Shown here: piece by piece, positions 49,410-59,341 of the stretch
Position numbering within the stretch: position 1 is the first letter of the stretch
How the letters are laid out: each line of letters opens with the position of its first letter
Assembly (NCBI GenBank): GCA_022508605.1
Contig: JAFLUX010000001.1
Span: 1-64,000, forward strand
Source of the DNA: Bacteroidales bacterium
GTDB lineage: Bacteria; Bacteroidota; Bacteroidia; Bacteroidales; UBA932
Reading direction: 5' to 3'
DNA: 64,000 nt
Translations under genes and position numbers: made by a program
The notes under the pieces: generated by a model
Seen by the model: the letters and a program-made list of their open reading frames with translations, nothing else
The model's database searches: none
Told to the model about the DNA's origin: nothing

Positions 49410-51923
49410 ATGAAAAGAATTGTTTGCATCATAGCGGCAATGGCCGTTTTGACCCTTGTCTCCTGCAATAAGGAGCAGGTCGAGTCCCCTGCTGTGGGGG
49501 AAAAGACGGACGAGAACAACGGCGCCGCCGGTGTTTTCTCTTTCTCCGCCGCCAGGGAGCTTACCACCAGAACCTATCTGGACGAAGAATCGAATGCTTT
49601 CCTGTGGGAAAACGGAGAATCCCTTGCAGTCTGCTATGGCAGCACCATAAAGGAGTTCGTGTATGATGCCGCTTCGGAAGCATTTATCTGCGAGGATTTC
49701 GATGAGAGTGCATCCGGACCTTTCTATATAGTCTCCCCCTACAGCGCCGAGTTGAGTATAGACAGTGGAAGAATCCGCACCGTGCTTCCCTCCATCCAGA
49801 CGGCAGGAACCAAGGGCTGCGACCCCTCCGCACTTATATCAGTGGCTAAGGCAGACGACGTCGAGACACTCAAGGAAGGAGTGACGCTCAAGAACGCGTT
49901 CAGCCTGATCAAAGTTACCGTCAAAGATTCCGATGTGTCGTCCGTCTCTTTCGAGGGCAATGCCGACGGCATGAACCTGGCTCCAGTAATCTCCGGACCT
50001 GTGAGCATAGACCCTGACGATGCCTCCGTCACCGTCAGCGGGCGCAAGACTGCAGTCACCCTGACTGCCGCCTCCGGCAATCTGGAAGCAGGCACTTATT
50101 ACATCGCTGCCGCACCTGCAACTCTTGAAAAAGGCATCAAGGCAATATTCAAGCGCGACGGCGAGGAACTTGCCAGCTTCCGCAAGACCTCATCGTCCCG
50201 CACGCTCGTGCGCAACGCAGGCCTGAACCTCGGCAGTTTCGACGTGGCCTCGTTGGAAGGCCGCTGCCGCTATATCCAGAATGCCGAAGACATAAACAAA
50301 TGGAGAACCGGCACTGTCAGCGGCTCGGACATCACTTTCCTCGGTGATGATATCGACATGGGCGGAGCCGCACACACACCCTTCGATATCGATGGTAGTT
50401 TCGACGGACAGAACCACTGCATCGCCTGCTTCAAGTCCGAAAGGTCCGGCGCCAATGCCGCTTTCTTCAACAATACTAAAGGTGATGTAAGCAACATTAT
50501 CTTCGGCTCGCTCGACGGCGAGACCTATGATGGCGTCAGTATCATCACAGTCGACGGCTCATCCGAGAACTGGGTATATGCAGGTGCAATTGCGAGACTC
50601 AACAGCAATGCCACAGGCATCCGCACCTATGTTCCAGTCAGCATACTTTCCTCATGTACGTGCAAAGTTCGTGTAGGAGGACTCTTCGGTGGAGGTTTCG
50701 GCAGTGGGTCCAAGGTCGAGTCGTGTTACAATTACGCGAAAGTCAGTTCTGATGCTTCTGGAAAAACAGACGAATATGAGTCTTTGTTCGGAGGCATCCT
50801 CGGATGCTGCAATCCCGGCGAGTCAGAGACAATCTATTTTGTAGACTGCCACAATTATGGCGAGGTCATATCCACGGATCCTTTCTGCACCGCAGTAGGA
50901 GGAATAGTCTCAAATTGTCCAAGCAAGAATCTGGCAGTAATTACAGACTGCCACAACTATGCAAATGTAGCAATCAACACAGTAAATGCGCCAACGGGCA
51001 ACAAAGAAGGATATGTCGGTGGCATCGGAGGGCTTCTGAACGGAGGAGGAGTCAAAGGCATATTGATTAAGAACTGCGTAAATCACTCAAATATCGAAGT
51101 TACGGGCCCTACTACAGGAAATATAGGAGGCATTGTCGGACGAGCCAATTGCGGAGATATCGACGGCTGTGTCAATGAGGGAAACATTGCCTTCAACGCA
51201 AATGTCGGAAGCAGGGCCCTGCTCATCGGAGGCATCGCCGGCGGCATGTACACTGCCCCATCATCAAGTGTCACAAACTGCACCAACAACGGCAATATTT
51301 CTTCAAACAAGAACCAGGTCAACCGCATAGGAGGCATAGTCGGTACAGTAAACTCCGGGGCCAACACCATTTCCGGCTGCATCAACAACGGCACGGTCAC
51401 GCTATCCCGCTCTGCCGCGAACAGCAACTGGCAGGCGGCGGGCGGTATAGTCGGCTTCCAGCAGGCATCCACATCATGCGTTATCAAGAAATGTGAAAAT
51501 CGGAATGCAGTAACGATTTCCATGCCTAATAATTTAAGCGGCGGCAATGCGATAAATGCCGGAGGAATTGTAGGTCTCGCCGTACATAACATAGATTTGT
51601 CTGAGAATATCAATACAGGTGACGTTACCATAGACAATACCGGAAGTGCCGATTCTTATGCCGGAGGGATTGTGGGGCAGTTCAAAGACTCCGAGGCCGG
51701 CACCAAGTCGGCAAGCGGAGACAGCAGCAATTGCGCCGTATCGGTCACCGCCGCAAATGCATATGCAGGAGCATTAGCCGGTAGCAACGCTGCAAAAGGC
51801 ACGTTCACCGGAGAGAAAGTGGCCGGCTCCGTGAACGGAGTGACGCTCAGTACAGACAATTTTGAAGGACTGCTGTGGGGAGCCAATACCGGCACGGTCA
51901 CAGGAACCGTATTATCCAAATAA
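49410..51923 (+). CDS. Lipoprotein: fimbrillin-like N-domain + GLUG-type repeats
   Basis: Lipobox LVSCNK; TRTYLDEESNAFLWENGESLAVCYG; repeated GGIxG/NCxNxGxI units. Confidence 0.8.
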   Translation: MKRIVCIIAAMAVLTLVSCNKEQVESPAVGEKTDENNGAAGVFSFSAARELTTRTYLDEESNAFLWENGESLAVCYGSTIKEFVYDAASEAFICEDFDESASGPFYIVSPYSAELSIDSGRIRTVLPSIQTAGTKGCDPSALISVAKADDVETLKEGVTLKNAFSLIKVTVKDSDVSSVSFEGNADGMNLAPVISGPVSIDPDDASVTVSGRKTAVTLTAASGNLEAGTYYIAAAPATLEKGIKAIFKRDGEELASFRKTSSSRTLVRNAGLNLGSFDVASLEGRCRYIQNAEDINKWRTGTVSGSDITFLGDDIDMGGAAHTPFDIDGSFDGQNHCIACFKSERSGANAAFFNNTKGDVSNIIFGSLDGETYDGVSIITVDGSSENWVYAGAIARLNSNATGIRTYVPVSILSSCTCKVRVGGLFGGGFGSGSKVESCYNYAKVSSDASGKTDEYESLFGGILGCCNPGESETIYFVDCHNYGEVISTDPFCTAVGGIVSNCPSKNLAVITDCHNYANVAINTVNAPTGNKEGYVGGIGGLLNGGGVKGILIKNCVNHSNIEVTGPTTGNIGGIVGRANCGDIDGCVNEGNIAFNANVGSRALLIGGIAGGMYTAPSSSVTNCTNNGNISSNKNQVNRIGGIVGTVNSGANTISGCINNGTVTLSRSAANSNWQAAGGIVGFQQASTSCVIKKCENRNAVTISMPNNLSGGNAINAGGIVGLAVHNIDLSENINTGDVTIDNTGSADSYAGGIVGQFKDSEAGTKSASGDSSNCAVSVTAANAYAGALAGSNAAKGTFTGEKVAGSVNGVTLSTDNFEGLLWGANTGTVTGTVLSK

Positions 51924-51942
51924 CTATTATAGACAACGCATT

Positions 51943-52083
51943 ATGAGCAAAAAGAACTTGTTCGACTTCTATCAGGCACCGGACTGCGAGCTTTGTCCGT
52001 TGTGCGGCACAGAGCTTATTTGTGTTTCCGGAGAAGGGAGCACCGAAGATTTCACTGGGGACTTTCCCGAGTATAACTGGTAG
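51943..52083 (+). CDS. Micro-peptide 2 (46 aa, Cys-rich)
   Basis: MSKKNLFDFYQAPDCELCPLCGTELICVSGEGSTEDFTGDFPEYNW*; 19 nt after and 4 nt before neighbours. Confidence 0.7.
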   Translation: MSKKNLFDFYQAPDCELCPLCGTELICVSGEGSTEDFTGDFPEYNW

Positions 52084-52087
52084 ACTT

Positions 52088-54181
52088 ATGAAAAAATTAT
52101 TCATATTAGCAGCAGCGATTGCGGCAGCCGCATCCTGCGCGAAAGAGCCGGTCGTTACAGAATCCACGGCCCTTGTAAACAAGACATTCGAGGCATCGTT
52201 CAATGCCCTCGACACCAAAACTTCCCTTTCTTATGAGTCCGGGGTGTACAAAGTTCTGTGGAACGCCGGGGACGAAATCGCCGTCTACGATGACGTCGAT
52301 CCGCGCACGCCCCACGTTTTCACCGCATCCGGCAGCGGGGCCAGCACCACATTCAGCGGACAAATAAGCGCCGGAGCCTCGAAGTTCTACGCCGTGTACC
52401 CCGCCGATGCTGCCATCGACTGCAATTTCACGGACGGAGTCATCAGCGCCAGCGTTCCCCAGACCCAGTATCCCGAAGCCGGGAACGTGGACGGGAATGC
52501 CCTTGTCACCGTTTCTTACAGCGAGAGCAGCACTTTCGTCTTCCGCCATGTATGCTCCATGCTCAAGTTCACCCTGAGCGGAGCCGAAGATGTGTCTGAA
52601 GTTCAGATAAAGACCAACGGAGACCAGCTCATCGCAGGCGCATCATCAGTCACCTATTCCGAGACCCCTTCAGAGGTGGCGGGCTCCGCGAGTTTCGTGA
52701 GCATCAAGCCGAATGGGGGCAAGACTTTCGCCAGCGGCACCTATTACGCGGCAATACTGCCCACTGAATTTTCCGGCGGTATCACGGTAACGCTCTTCAA
52801 GTCGGAGGGCGGAGCGGCATCCAAGAGCGCCAACAGCGCGCTTTCGGCACCCCGCTGTGCCGGAGCCGACCTCGGCACCCTCGCAGGATGGACCTTCGGC
52901 CGTGCCATACACATCACTTCCGCCGAAGAGCTCCAGACCCTCTGGACGTCCGGCGGATGCGAGAGCCTCGGCAACAACGACATCGTGTATCTGGACACGA
53001 ATGTGGAACTCACCAAAGGCATACGCAGCTGCGAAGACACGTTCAACGGCATTTTCGACGGACAGGGACATACCATCAGCGTCACCTATCGCGGAGGCGC
53101 CAAGTATCCTGCTCCGTTCAAGATTGTGACAGGCACGATACGAAACCTCAACGTGGAGGGTGAATTTACCTGCCTTAACCGCACTACCAAGGACGAAGTC
53201 AGGGTCGGAGGCATCGCAGGAAGCCTCAACGGAGGCATCATCGAAAACTGCCACGTGAATGCATCGCTCGGAATAGAAGACGTCGACAATCTCGCCATGG
53301 GCGGACAGGTATCGCAGATAGGCGGCATCGTCGCATTCATACAGGCAAACGGAGGCACCGTCCAGGACTGCTCATTCAGCGGCACCATAACCTGTGAGAC
53401 TGAAAAGGCCTCAGACGGGCGTCAGATTATAATGGGCGGCATCCTCGGAGGCTCCGGAAACAGCACCGCAGGCATGACGATCATACGCAACTGCCACAGC
53501 GAAGGAACCATAATCCAGAGGCAGTATTTCGACACCTGGGGATATGTGGGAGGCATAGCAGGACGCACCGGCGCCGCTACCTACCTGATGTCCGGAGGCG
53601 AGGGCTTCTACAATGTGTTCGACGGATGCTCCTCATCCATGCACATAAGGCTTGAAGGACAGAAGACAAGAGGCGGCGGCATCTCCGCCACCCCCAACGG
53701 AGCATTCCTTATCAGCAACTGCGACTTCAGCGGAAAAATCACCCTCGGCGCCACCAACACCGGAGAGCAGTGCGGAGGAGGCATCGTGGGCTTCTGCGAG
53801 ACCACGAGGAACGGCATCATCGAGAACTGCACATTCAGCGGTACCATAGATGACTCCGACGGAAACAATTCCTACAACTCATGGCTCGGAGGTATATGCA
53901 CGAACGGTTTTGAAGCCAATTCCGTGATACGCAACTGCCGCTCCACAGCCGGCTGCCTTGTCGTCCACACCAGAGAAAAAGGAAGCTGCGGACTCATCGC
54001 AGGACGTCCCAACAACGCTATCACCATACGCGACTGCAAGGTCGCCGGCACGGTGCTTTCTGCAAAGAACGGAGCCGTGACCATAGACAGTCAGGCCGCC
54101 CTCGAGGCCAATCCGTGGGTAGTGACAGGAGAGGCCACGACTGCCGCAGTAGTATCAATCAACAACGTTTACGGTGAATAA
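52088..54181 (+). CDS. Lipoprotein: fimbrillin-like N-domain + GLUG-like repeats
   Basis: Lipobox AASCAK; TKTSLSYESGVYKVLWNAGDEIAVYDD; GGIAGSLNGGIIENC-type repeats. Confidence 0.8.
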   Translation: MKKLFILAAAIAAAASCAKEPVVTESTALVNKTFEASFNALDTKTSLSYESGVYKVLWNAGDEIAVYDDVDPRTPHVFTASGSGASTTFSGQISAGASKFYAVYPADAAIDCNFTDGVISASVPQTQYPEAGNVDGNALVTVSYSESSTFVFRHVCSMLKFTLSGAEDVSEVQIKTNGDQLIAGASSVTYSETPSEVAGSASFVSIKPNGGKTFASGTYYAAILPTEFSGGITVTLFKSEGGAASKSANSALSAPRCAGADLGTLAGWTFGRAIHITSAEELQTLWTSGGCESLGNNDIVYLDTNVELTKGIRSCEDTFNGIFDGQGHTISVTYRGGAKYPAPFKIVTGTIRNLNVEGEFTCLNRTTKDEVRVGGIAGSLNGGIIENCHVNASLGIEDVDNLAMGGQVSQIGGIVAFIQANGGTVQDCSFSGTITCETEKASDGRQIIMGGILGGSGNSTAGMTIIRNCHSEGTIIQRQYFDTWGYVGGIAGRTGAATYLMSGGEGFYNVFDGCSSSMHIRLEGQKTRGGGISATPNGAFLISNCDFSGKITLGATNTGEQCGGGIVGFCETTRNGIIENCTFSGTIDDSDGNNSYNSWLGGICTNGFEANSVIRNCRSTAGCLVVHTREKGSCGLIAGRPNNAITIRDCKVAGTVLSAKNGAVTIDSQAALEANPWVVTGEATTAAVVSINNVYGE

Positions 54182-55829
54182 ACGCCTCATTCTTCTCTTT
54201 CCGGCGGCAGTCATGCTTCTTTCGGCAGTCTGCTGCCGGAAAGATATTTCACGGGACTATTGTCCGGAGCTTGTCGAAACGGAGCTGAGCGCCGTATGGG
54301 GAGCTGAGGCGGACACTCGCCTCAGCCTGTCCCCCAACGGCAGCGGATTCAAGACGGAATGGACGTCCGGCGACAAGATAGGGGTATTCGACAATATCGA
54401 CCCCGGAACCATACGCACATTCTACTGCATAGGCGGCGGGAAACAGGCGAAGTTCATAGGCACGGCATCGGCCGGCGCCACCGAATTTTATGCGGTTTAC
54501 CCTTTCGACGCCAATGCTTTCATAGACTGGGCCGGCGGCAAGATAATAAGTTCGCTCCCGTCCTCGCAAGTCGCCGTTAAAGGCTCCATACCCAAGGAGG
54601 GCTTTGTAGCCGTGGCACATTGCGACAATGACCTGCTCGAATTCAGGAATGCATTCGGACTCGTGAGCTTCACCCTCGACGGAAGCGGAGCCGTGGACAT
54701 GGTTACGCTGGAGGGCAACAACGCAGAACGGATTTCAGGGGTAGCGACGCTCAAGGCCGACGGGAGCAATACGTGCAGCGGCACCTCCGTATCTCTGACC
54801 GCCCCCGGCGGCAAGACCTTTGAAGCCGGCACCTATTACATGGCCCTGTCTCCGGTGAACTTCACCAAGGGTTTCACCGTCACCGTACACAGCAAGGTGT
54901 ACTCATCTTCCGTAAAGACCACAGCCAAGAGCGCGAGCATTCCCCGGAGCGGGGGCCTTGCCCTCGGCAACATCACGGCAGGTGCGGTTTGGGAGCGCCC
55001 TTCCGCCCCCGAGAAAGCGGACAACAACATTTGTGCGCACCGCGCAGGCTACCATGAGGTCAGCGGCGTACCTGCCAATTCCATAGCCGCCATCGAGTAT
55101 TGCGTCCGGCAAGGCTTCGCAGGAGCGGAAGTGGACATACTCCTGACCGCCGACGAGAGGATTATCGTATGCCACCCCGACAGCGACGGAAAGGTGAACG
55201 GGCTGCTGCCGAGAAACAGCACCCTCGCCCAGATAAGGGCGGCCGGCACGCTGTCCAACGGGGAGCCCGTACCGGTGCTCGAAGATGCGATAGATGCCGT
55301 GATGGTAAGCGGAAGCTGTACGAAACTACAGCTCGACATAAAGGCCGTGGACGGCACATGGGACTTGCGTGCAGGCAAACTCGCCGCCGACATGGCCGTC
55401 AGCAAGGGCGCCACGGCTTTCGTAGACCTGATGAGCACGAGTCTCTACGGGGTATATGAGAATCTCTGGCCCTATGTGGAGAAGCTCGGAATCCCCCTCG
55501 CCCTCAACAACGGCACGAAAAGCCGCGTATCCGGATGCAGCAAATGGCTGAGCGCATGCGCACCTACCCAGATGTTTTCCGGAGCCGGAGGGAAGGGCAG
55601 CATCAACCCCGACAATTTCACGGCGGATTACAAGATCAGCGTTTTCACGATAGACAGGGACTGGTACAACGCAAATTCCCTGTATTACGAAAACACTGTC
55701 TCGCATGCTTCCGACAATTCGGTCTACTCCCCTGCGGGAGTGCAGTACTATGTACAGAACTGGTCGAAATTCCACCTCCTCATGTCGAACGAGCCTTCCT
55801 GGTTGCGAAAAATGATTTTCAACAAGTAG
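54174..55829 (+). CDS. Fimbrillin-like domain fused to GDPD-type domain (GTG start)
   Basis: Lipobox-like VCCRKD; TRLSLSPNGSGFKTEWTSGDKIGVFDN; then NNICAHRAGYHEVSGVPANSIAAIEYCV...AEVDILLTADERIIVCH...LQLDIK. Confidence 0.8.
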   Translation: MNKRLILLFPAAVMLLSAVCCRKDISRDYCPELVETELSAVWGAEADTRLSLSPNGSGFKTEWTSGDKIGVFDNIDPGTIRTFYCIGGGKQAKFIGTASAGATEFYAVYPFDANAFIDWAGGKIISSLPSSQVAVKGSIPKEGFVAVAHCDNDLLEFRNAFGLVSFTLDGSGAVDMVTLEGNNAERISGVATLKADGSNTCSGTSVSLTAPGGKTFEAGTYYMALSPVNFTKGFTVTVHSKVYSSSVKTTAKSASIPRSGGLALGNITAGAVWERPSAPEKADNNICAHRAGYHEVSGVPANSIAAIEYCVRQGFAGAEVDILLTADERIIVCHPDSDGKVNGLLPRNSTLAQIRAAGTLSNGEPVPVLEDAIDAVMVSGSCTKLQLDIKAVDGTWDLRAGKLAADMAVSKGATAFVDLMSTSLYGVYENLWPYVEKLGIPLALNNGTKSRVSGCSKWLSACAPTQMFSGAGGKGSINPDNFTADYKISVFTIDRDWYNANSLYYENTVSHASDNSVYSPAGVQYYVQNWSKFHLLMSNEPSWLRKMIFNK

Positions 55830-55830
55830 A

Positions 55831-55953
55831 ATGAAAGAAAAACTCAGTTACTGCAGGCCCGATGCCTGTCCGTCCGTACTGTTCCCGGAAGACCTGCTCT
55901 GCGTGAGCGGCACCCTGGAGGACATAGGAGACATGGACAATTTCGAATGGTAG
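55831..55953 (+). CDS. Micro-peptide 3 (40 aa)
   Basis: Hand translation MKEKLSYCRPDACPSVLFPEDLLCVSGTLEDIGDMDNFEW*; 1 nt after the upstream stop, 37 nt before SusC copy 2. Confidence 0.7.
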   Translation: MKEKLSYCRPDACPSVLFPEDLLCVSGTLEDIGDMDNFEW

Positions 55954-55990
55954 CATCCGGCGATTTGAAACGAATTCAGCACATGATTTT

Positions 55991-58900
55991 ATGAAAAAAC
56001 TTATTCTGGCGGCACTGCTCGCGGCCATCGCCCTGCCGCTTGCCGCACAAAACATCCAGTCGACCGCGTCCTCCCCGGCACAGGGAGTCTTCAAGGGACG
56101 TGTAGTCGATGCAGACGGCGCTCCCATGCCAGGTGCCTATATACGAATCGTCGGGCGTGAAGGCGGTCTCGTATGCGATATAGACGGGGGATTCGAGCTG
56201 ACCGGCGTGGACTTCCCCGCTACTCTCGTGGTCTCCTTCATGGGCTACAAGGACACGACCGTGCCCGTCAGCGGCAAGGAAGCCGCTCCATTCGTCATAA
56301 CTCTCACGGATTCGGAGAATTTCCTCGACGATGTAGTGGTGGTGGGCTATGGTACCCAGGCCCGCAAGACCCTGACCACGTCCATATCCAAAATCGACGG
56401 GGACTCCCTTGCGGACGCCCCGGTATCGAGCGTGGGAGATGCAGTGAAGGGAAAGGTCACAGGACTCAGAATCGCGACGAGCAACGCCCTTTCCGGCGAG
56501 GCTCCCCGTTTTCTTATAAGAGGCGGTTCGTCCGTATCCATGAGCAATGACCCGATATACCTTGTCGACGGTGCCGTGCGGGACGACCTCAACGGCATCA
56601 ACCCCAACGACATAGAGTCGATGGAGGTATTGAAGGACGCCGCGTCCGCCGCCATCTACGGAGCGCGGGCATCCAACGGAGTCATACTCATCACCACGCG
56701 CAAAGGCTCCAAGACCACCGGGCCGCAGGTGGTATTCGATGTCCAGATGGGCATACAGACCCCGGCATCCAAGTGGGACATACTGAATGCCCGGGAATAT
56801 CTCGAATTTATACGCCCCGCCATCGCCACCTCACTCGCCCTCGACACCCAGCATCCGGCGAGCACGCTCCTGAACGGCCCTAATGCATACGGCACGGGCA
56901 ACACCTCGCCCACGTCCATATTCTCCACACGCTACCTCGACTACAAGGCGGAGGTGCCGGAGGGCTATCAGTGGATGTACGACCCGATAGACCCCACCAA
57001 AGTGCTGATTTTCACGGATACGGACTGGCAGAGCCAATGGTTCTCCCCCGCTTTCTGGCAGAAGGAGTATATAGGGGTGAACGGCGGCACGGATCAGATG
57101 AAATATGCCGCATCCATAAGCTATCTGCAGGATGACGGCGTAGTTGCGATGAGCAATTACAATGTGTTCACCATGCACGGGAACACCAGTTTCAAGGTGA
57201 CTCCCAAGCTGGAGGCAGGAGCCACTTTCGACATATCCCGCCAGACTAAGCACATCCCCAACGACAACTATTACCAGCCGATAGGACGCGGCCTGATAGC
57301 TCCGCGCACGGCCATGGAGAAGAACGCATACGGCGAATGGAACCAGCTCGTTCTCACGAATGTCAACGCACACAGCCCGGCCTGGTACGAGACATTCTAC
57401 GACCGCATGAACACGACCAACCGCGTGTCCGGCACATTCAATCTGCACTGGAACATCATCGAAGGACTCTCCGCCCATGCCCAGTACAATTTCTATGAAC
57501 AGAATTATGTCGGAAGCTACTACGCCTACGGCGAGAGGGAGGGGACCAGCAACTCGGTGAGCACGACGCGCTCCACGACTGAGACCCGCACGTCCATGAC
57601 CCGCGACACATTCACGGCCCACATGGATTACAACCGGGCCTTCGGGAACCACCATGTGAATGCCACGGCAGGTTACGAATACATGAGGCAGCATTATCTC
57701 TACCTCACTTCCAACGCCACGGGAGCCACGTCGGACGATGTCCCCGTGCTTCAGTCAGGCGTGAATTTCACCACTTCCAACAACGACCAGAGCCAGGTGA
57801 TGATTTCGTACTTCGGGCGAGCCGGATACGATTTCAAACAGCGCTATATCTTCTCCGCCACATTGAGGGCGGACGCCTCGTCCAAATTCGCAAAGGGCAA
57901 CCAGTGGGGATTCTTCCCGTCCGCATCGGCCGCCTGGATTCTGTCCGAGGAACCGTTCTGGGACAGGCTGCGCAGCAGCGTAAACACTATGAAACTGCGT
58001 GCATCGTTCGGCCAGACAGGCAACAACGGTATAGGGCTTTACGACACCTACGGAGCATTCGTTACCGGCGTATATGCCGGCATGTCCACCTTCGATCCGA
58101 GCGCCATGCAAAATTCCGGCATGCAGTGGGAGACGACCACGCAGCTCGACCTCGGAATCGACATCGGCATAGCCAGAGACCGTGTACGCATCATTCTCGA
58201 CTACTACAACAAGGTGACGGACAACATGCTGTACTCCATCACCCTGCCCGACACCAGCCCCTACTCCTCAGTGAAGGCCAACGTGGGAAGCGCACGCTTC
58301 TACGGCTTCGAGTTCGAGGTGCACAGCGCCAACATCTCCAAGAGGAACTTCAGCTGGTCCACCGATTTCACCTATTCTTTCAACGCGAACAGAGTGCTCT
58401 CGCTGCCTGACGAATATGCCTACGACGAGGTCGACGAATGGGGCAATCCCACAGGCCGCACCGCCTGGCGCATAGGAGGATACACCATGTCCGAATCCGG
58501 CTACCGCTTCGGCGGCACGGCCGTGGGCGAACCTCTGGGCCGCATCTACGGCTACAAGATAGACCATATCATTCAGACGCTCGCCGATGCTGACGCCGCC
58601 CTCTGGGACAACGAGTCCTACGGCTACCGCGTAAGCGACGGACTGCGCATCAAGGGCCGCAAGGATGCCGGAGACTACGAGTGGCAGAACAGAATAGGCT
58701 CGGCACGCGACGAAAACGGCAACGAAATCATCAATTCCGAGGACATGTTCTACCTCGGCAATGTAATGCCCCACTCCACCGGAGGAATAGGCAACAACTT
58801 CAGTTTCGGGCGGCTGAGCCTGAACATCTACTTCGACTATGCCCTGGGGCACTCCATAATCAACGGCCAGAAGACGCAGATGCTCAAGAACACCATGGGC

Positions 58901-59329
58901 GACTGCAACTCCATACTCGGACGCATGGTTTACGACTGCTGGAAATATCCGGGAGACACCGGGGCCAAATATGCACGCTACACTCCCAACGACTCCGACT
59001 GGGGCAACCGCAACTGGCGGGGCAATTCCGACTTCATGGTAGAGAGGGCCGACTATCTGTGCCTGCGCGACGTAACGCTCAGTTACAACCTGCCGGAAAA
59101 GTGGGTGAGCCCGCTCAGCATAAAGCAGCTCACGGTGGGCATATCCGGCAACACTCTGTATTATTTCACGGGTGTCACGGGAGCCATCAGCCCGGAAACG
59201 GGCATGAGTTCGTCGAGCGGAGCTTCCATGTACACCGCAGTATCCACGAACAACAGTTCATCGGACACCCGCGGAAACCTGATGCCCAACACCAGAAAAG
59301 TGTTATTCAGCATTAAAGCAATCTTTTAA
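55991..59329 (+). CDS. SusC/RagA-family TonB-linked outer-membrane protein (copy 2)
   Basis: FKGRVVDADGAPMPGAYIRIVG; FLDDVVVVGYGTQARKTLTTSISK...IESMEVLKDAASAAIYGARASNGVILITTRKG. Confidence 0.96.
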   Translation: MKKLILAALLAAIALPLAAQNIQSTASSPAQGVFKGRVVDADGAPMPGAYIRIVGREGGLVCDIDGGFELTGVDFPATLVVSFMGYKDTTVPVSGKEAAPFVITLTDSENFLDDVVVVGYGTQARKTLTTSISKIDGDSLADAPVSSVGDAVKGKVTGLRIATSNALSGEAPRFLIRGGSSVSMSNDPIYLVDGAVRDDLNGINPNDIESMEVLKDAASAAIYGARASNGVILITTRKGSKTTGPQVVFDVQMGIQTPASKWDILNAREYLEFIRPAIATSLALDTQHPASTLLNGPNAYGTGNTSPTSIFSTRYLDYKAEVPEGYQWMYDPIDPTKVLIFTDTDWQSQWFSPAFWQKEYIGVNGGTDQMKYAASISYLQDDGVVAMSNYNVFTMHGNTSFKVTPKLEAGATFDISRQTKHIPNDNYYQPIGRGLIAPRTAMEKNAYGEWNQLVLTNVNAHSPAWYETFYDRMNTTNRVSGTFNLHWNIIEGLSAHAQYNFYEQNYVGSYYAYGEREGTSNSVSTTRSTTETRTSMTRDTFTAHMDYNRAFGNHHVNATAGYEYMRQHYLYLTSNATGATSDDVPVLQSGVNFTTSNNDQSQVMISYFGRAGYDFKQRYIFSATLRADASSKFAKGNQWGFFPSASAAWILSEEPFWDRLRSSVNTMKLRASFGQTGNNGIGLYDTYGAFVTGVYAGMSTFDPSAMQNSGMQWETTTQLDLGIDIGIARDRVRIILDYYNKVTDNMLYSITLPDTSPYSSVKANVGSARFYGFEFEVHSANISKRNFSWSTDFTYSFNANRVLSLPDEYAYDEVDEWGNPTGRTAWRIGGYTMSESGYRFGGTAVGEPLGRIYGYKIDHIIQTLADADAALWDNESYGYRVSDGLRIKGRKDAGDYEWQNRIGSARDENGNEIINSEDMFYLGNVMPHSTGGIGNNFSFGRLSLNIYFDYALGHSIINGQKTQMLKNTMGDCNSILGRMVYDCWKYPGDTGAKYARYTPNDSDWGNRNWRGNSDFMVERADYLCLRDVTLSYNLPEKWVSPLSIKQLTVGISGNTLYYFTGVTGAISPETGMSSSSGASMYTAVSTNNSSSDTRGNLMPNTRKVLFSIKAIF

Positions 59330-59341
59330 AGCAGCAGGAAC

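Noticed and set aside
39000-54000. Repeats resembling a CRISPR array
   Set aside because: The repeats are in-frame coding units of GLUG-type proteins, with no palindromic repeats, regular spacers or cas genes.
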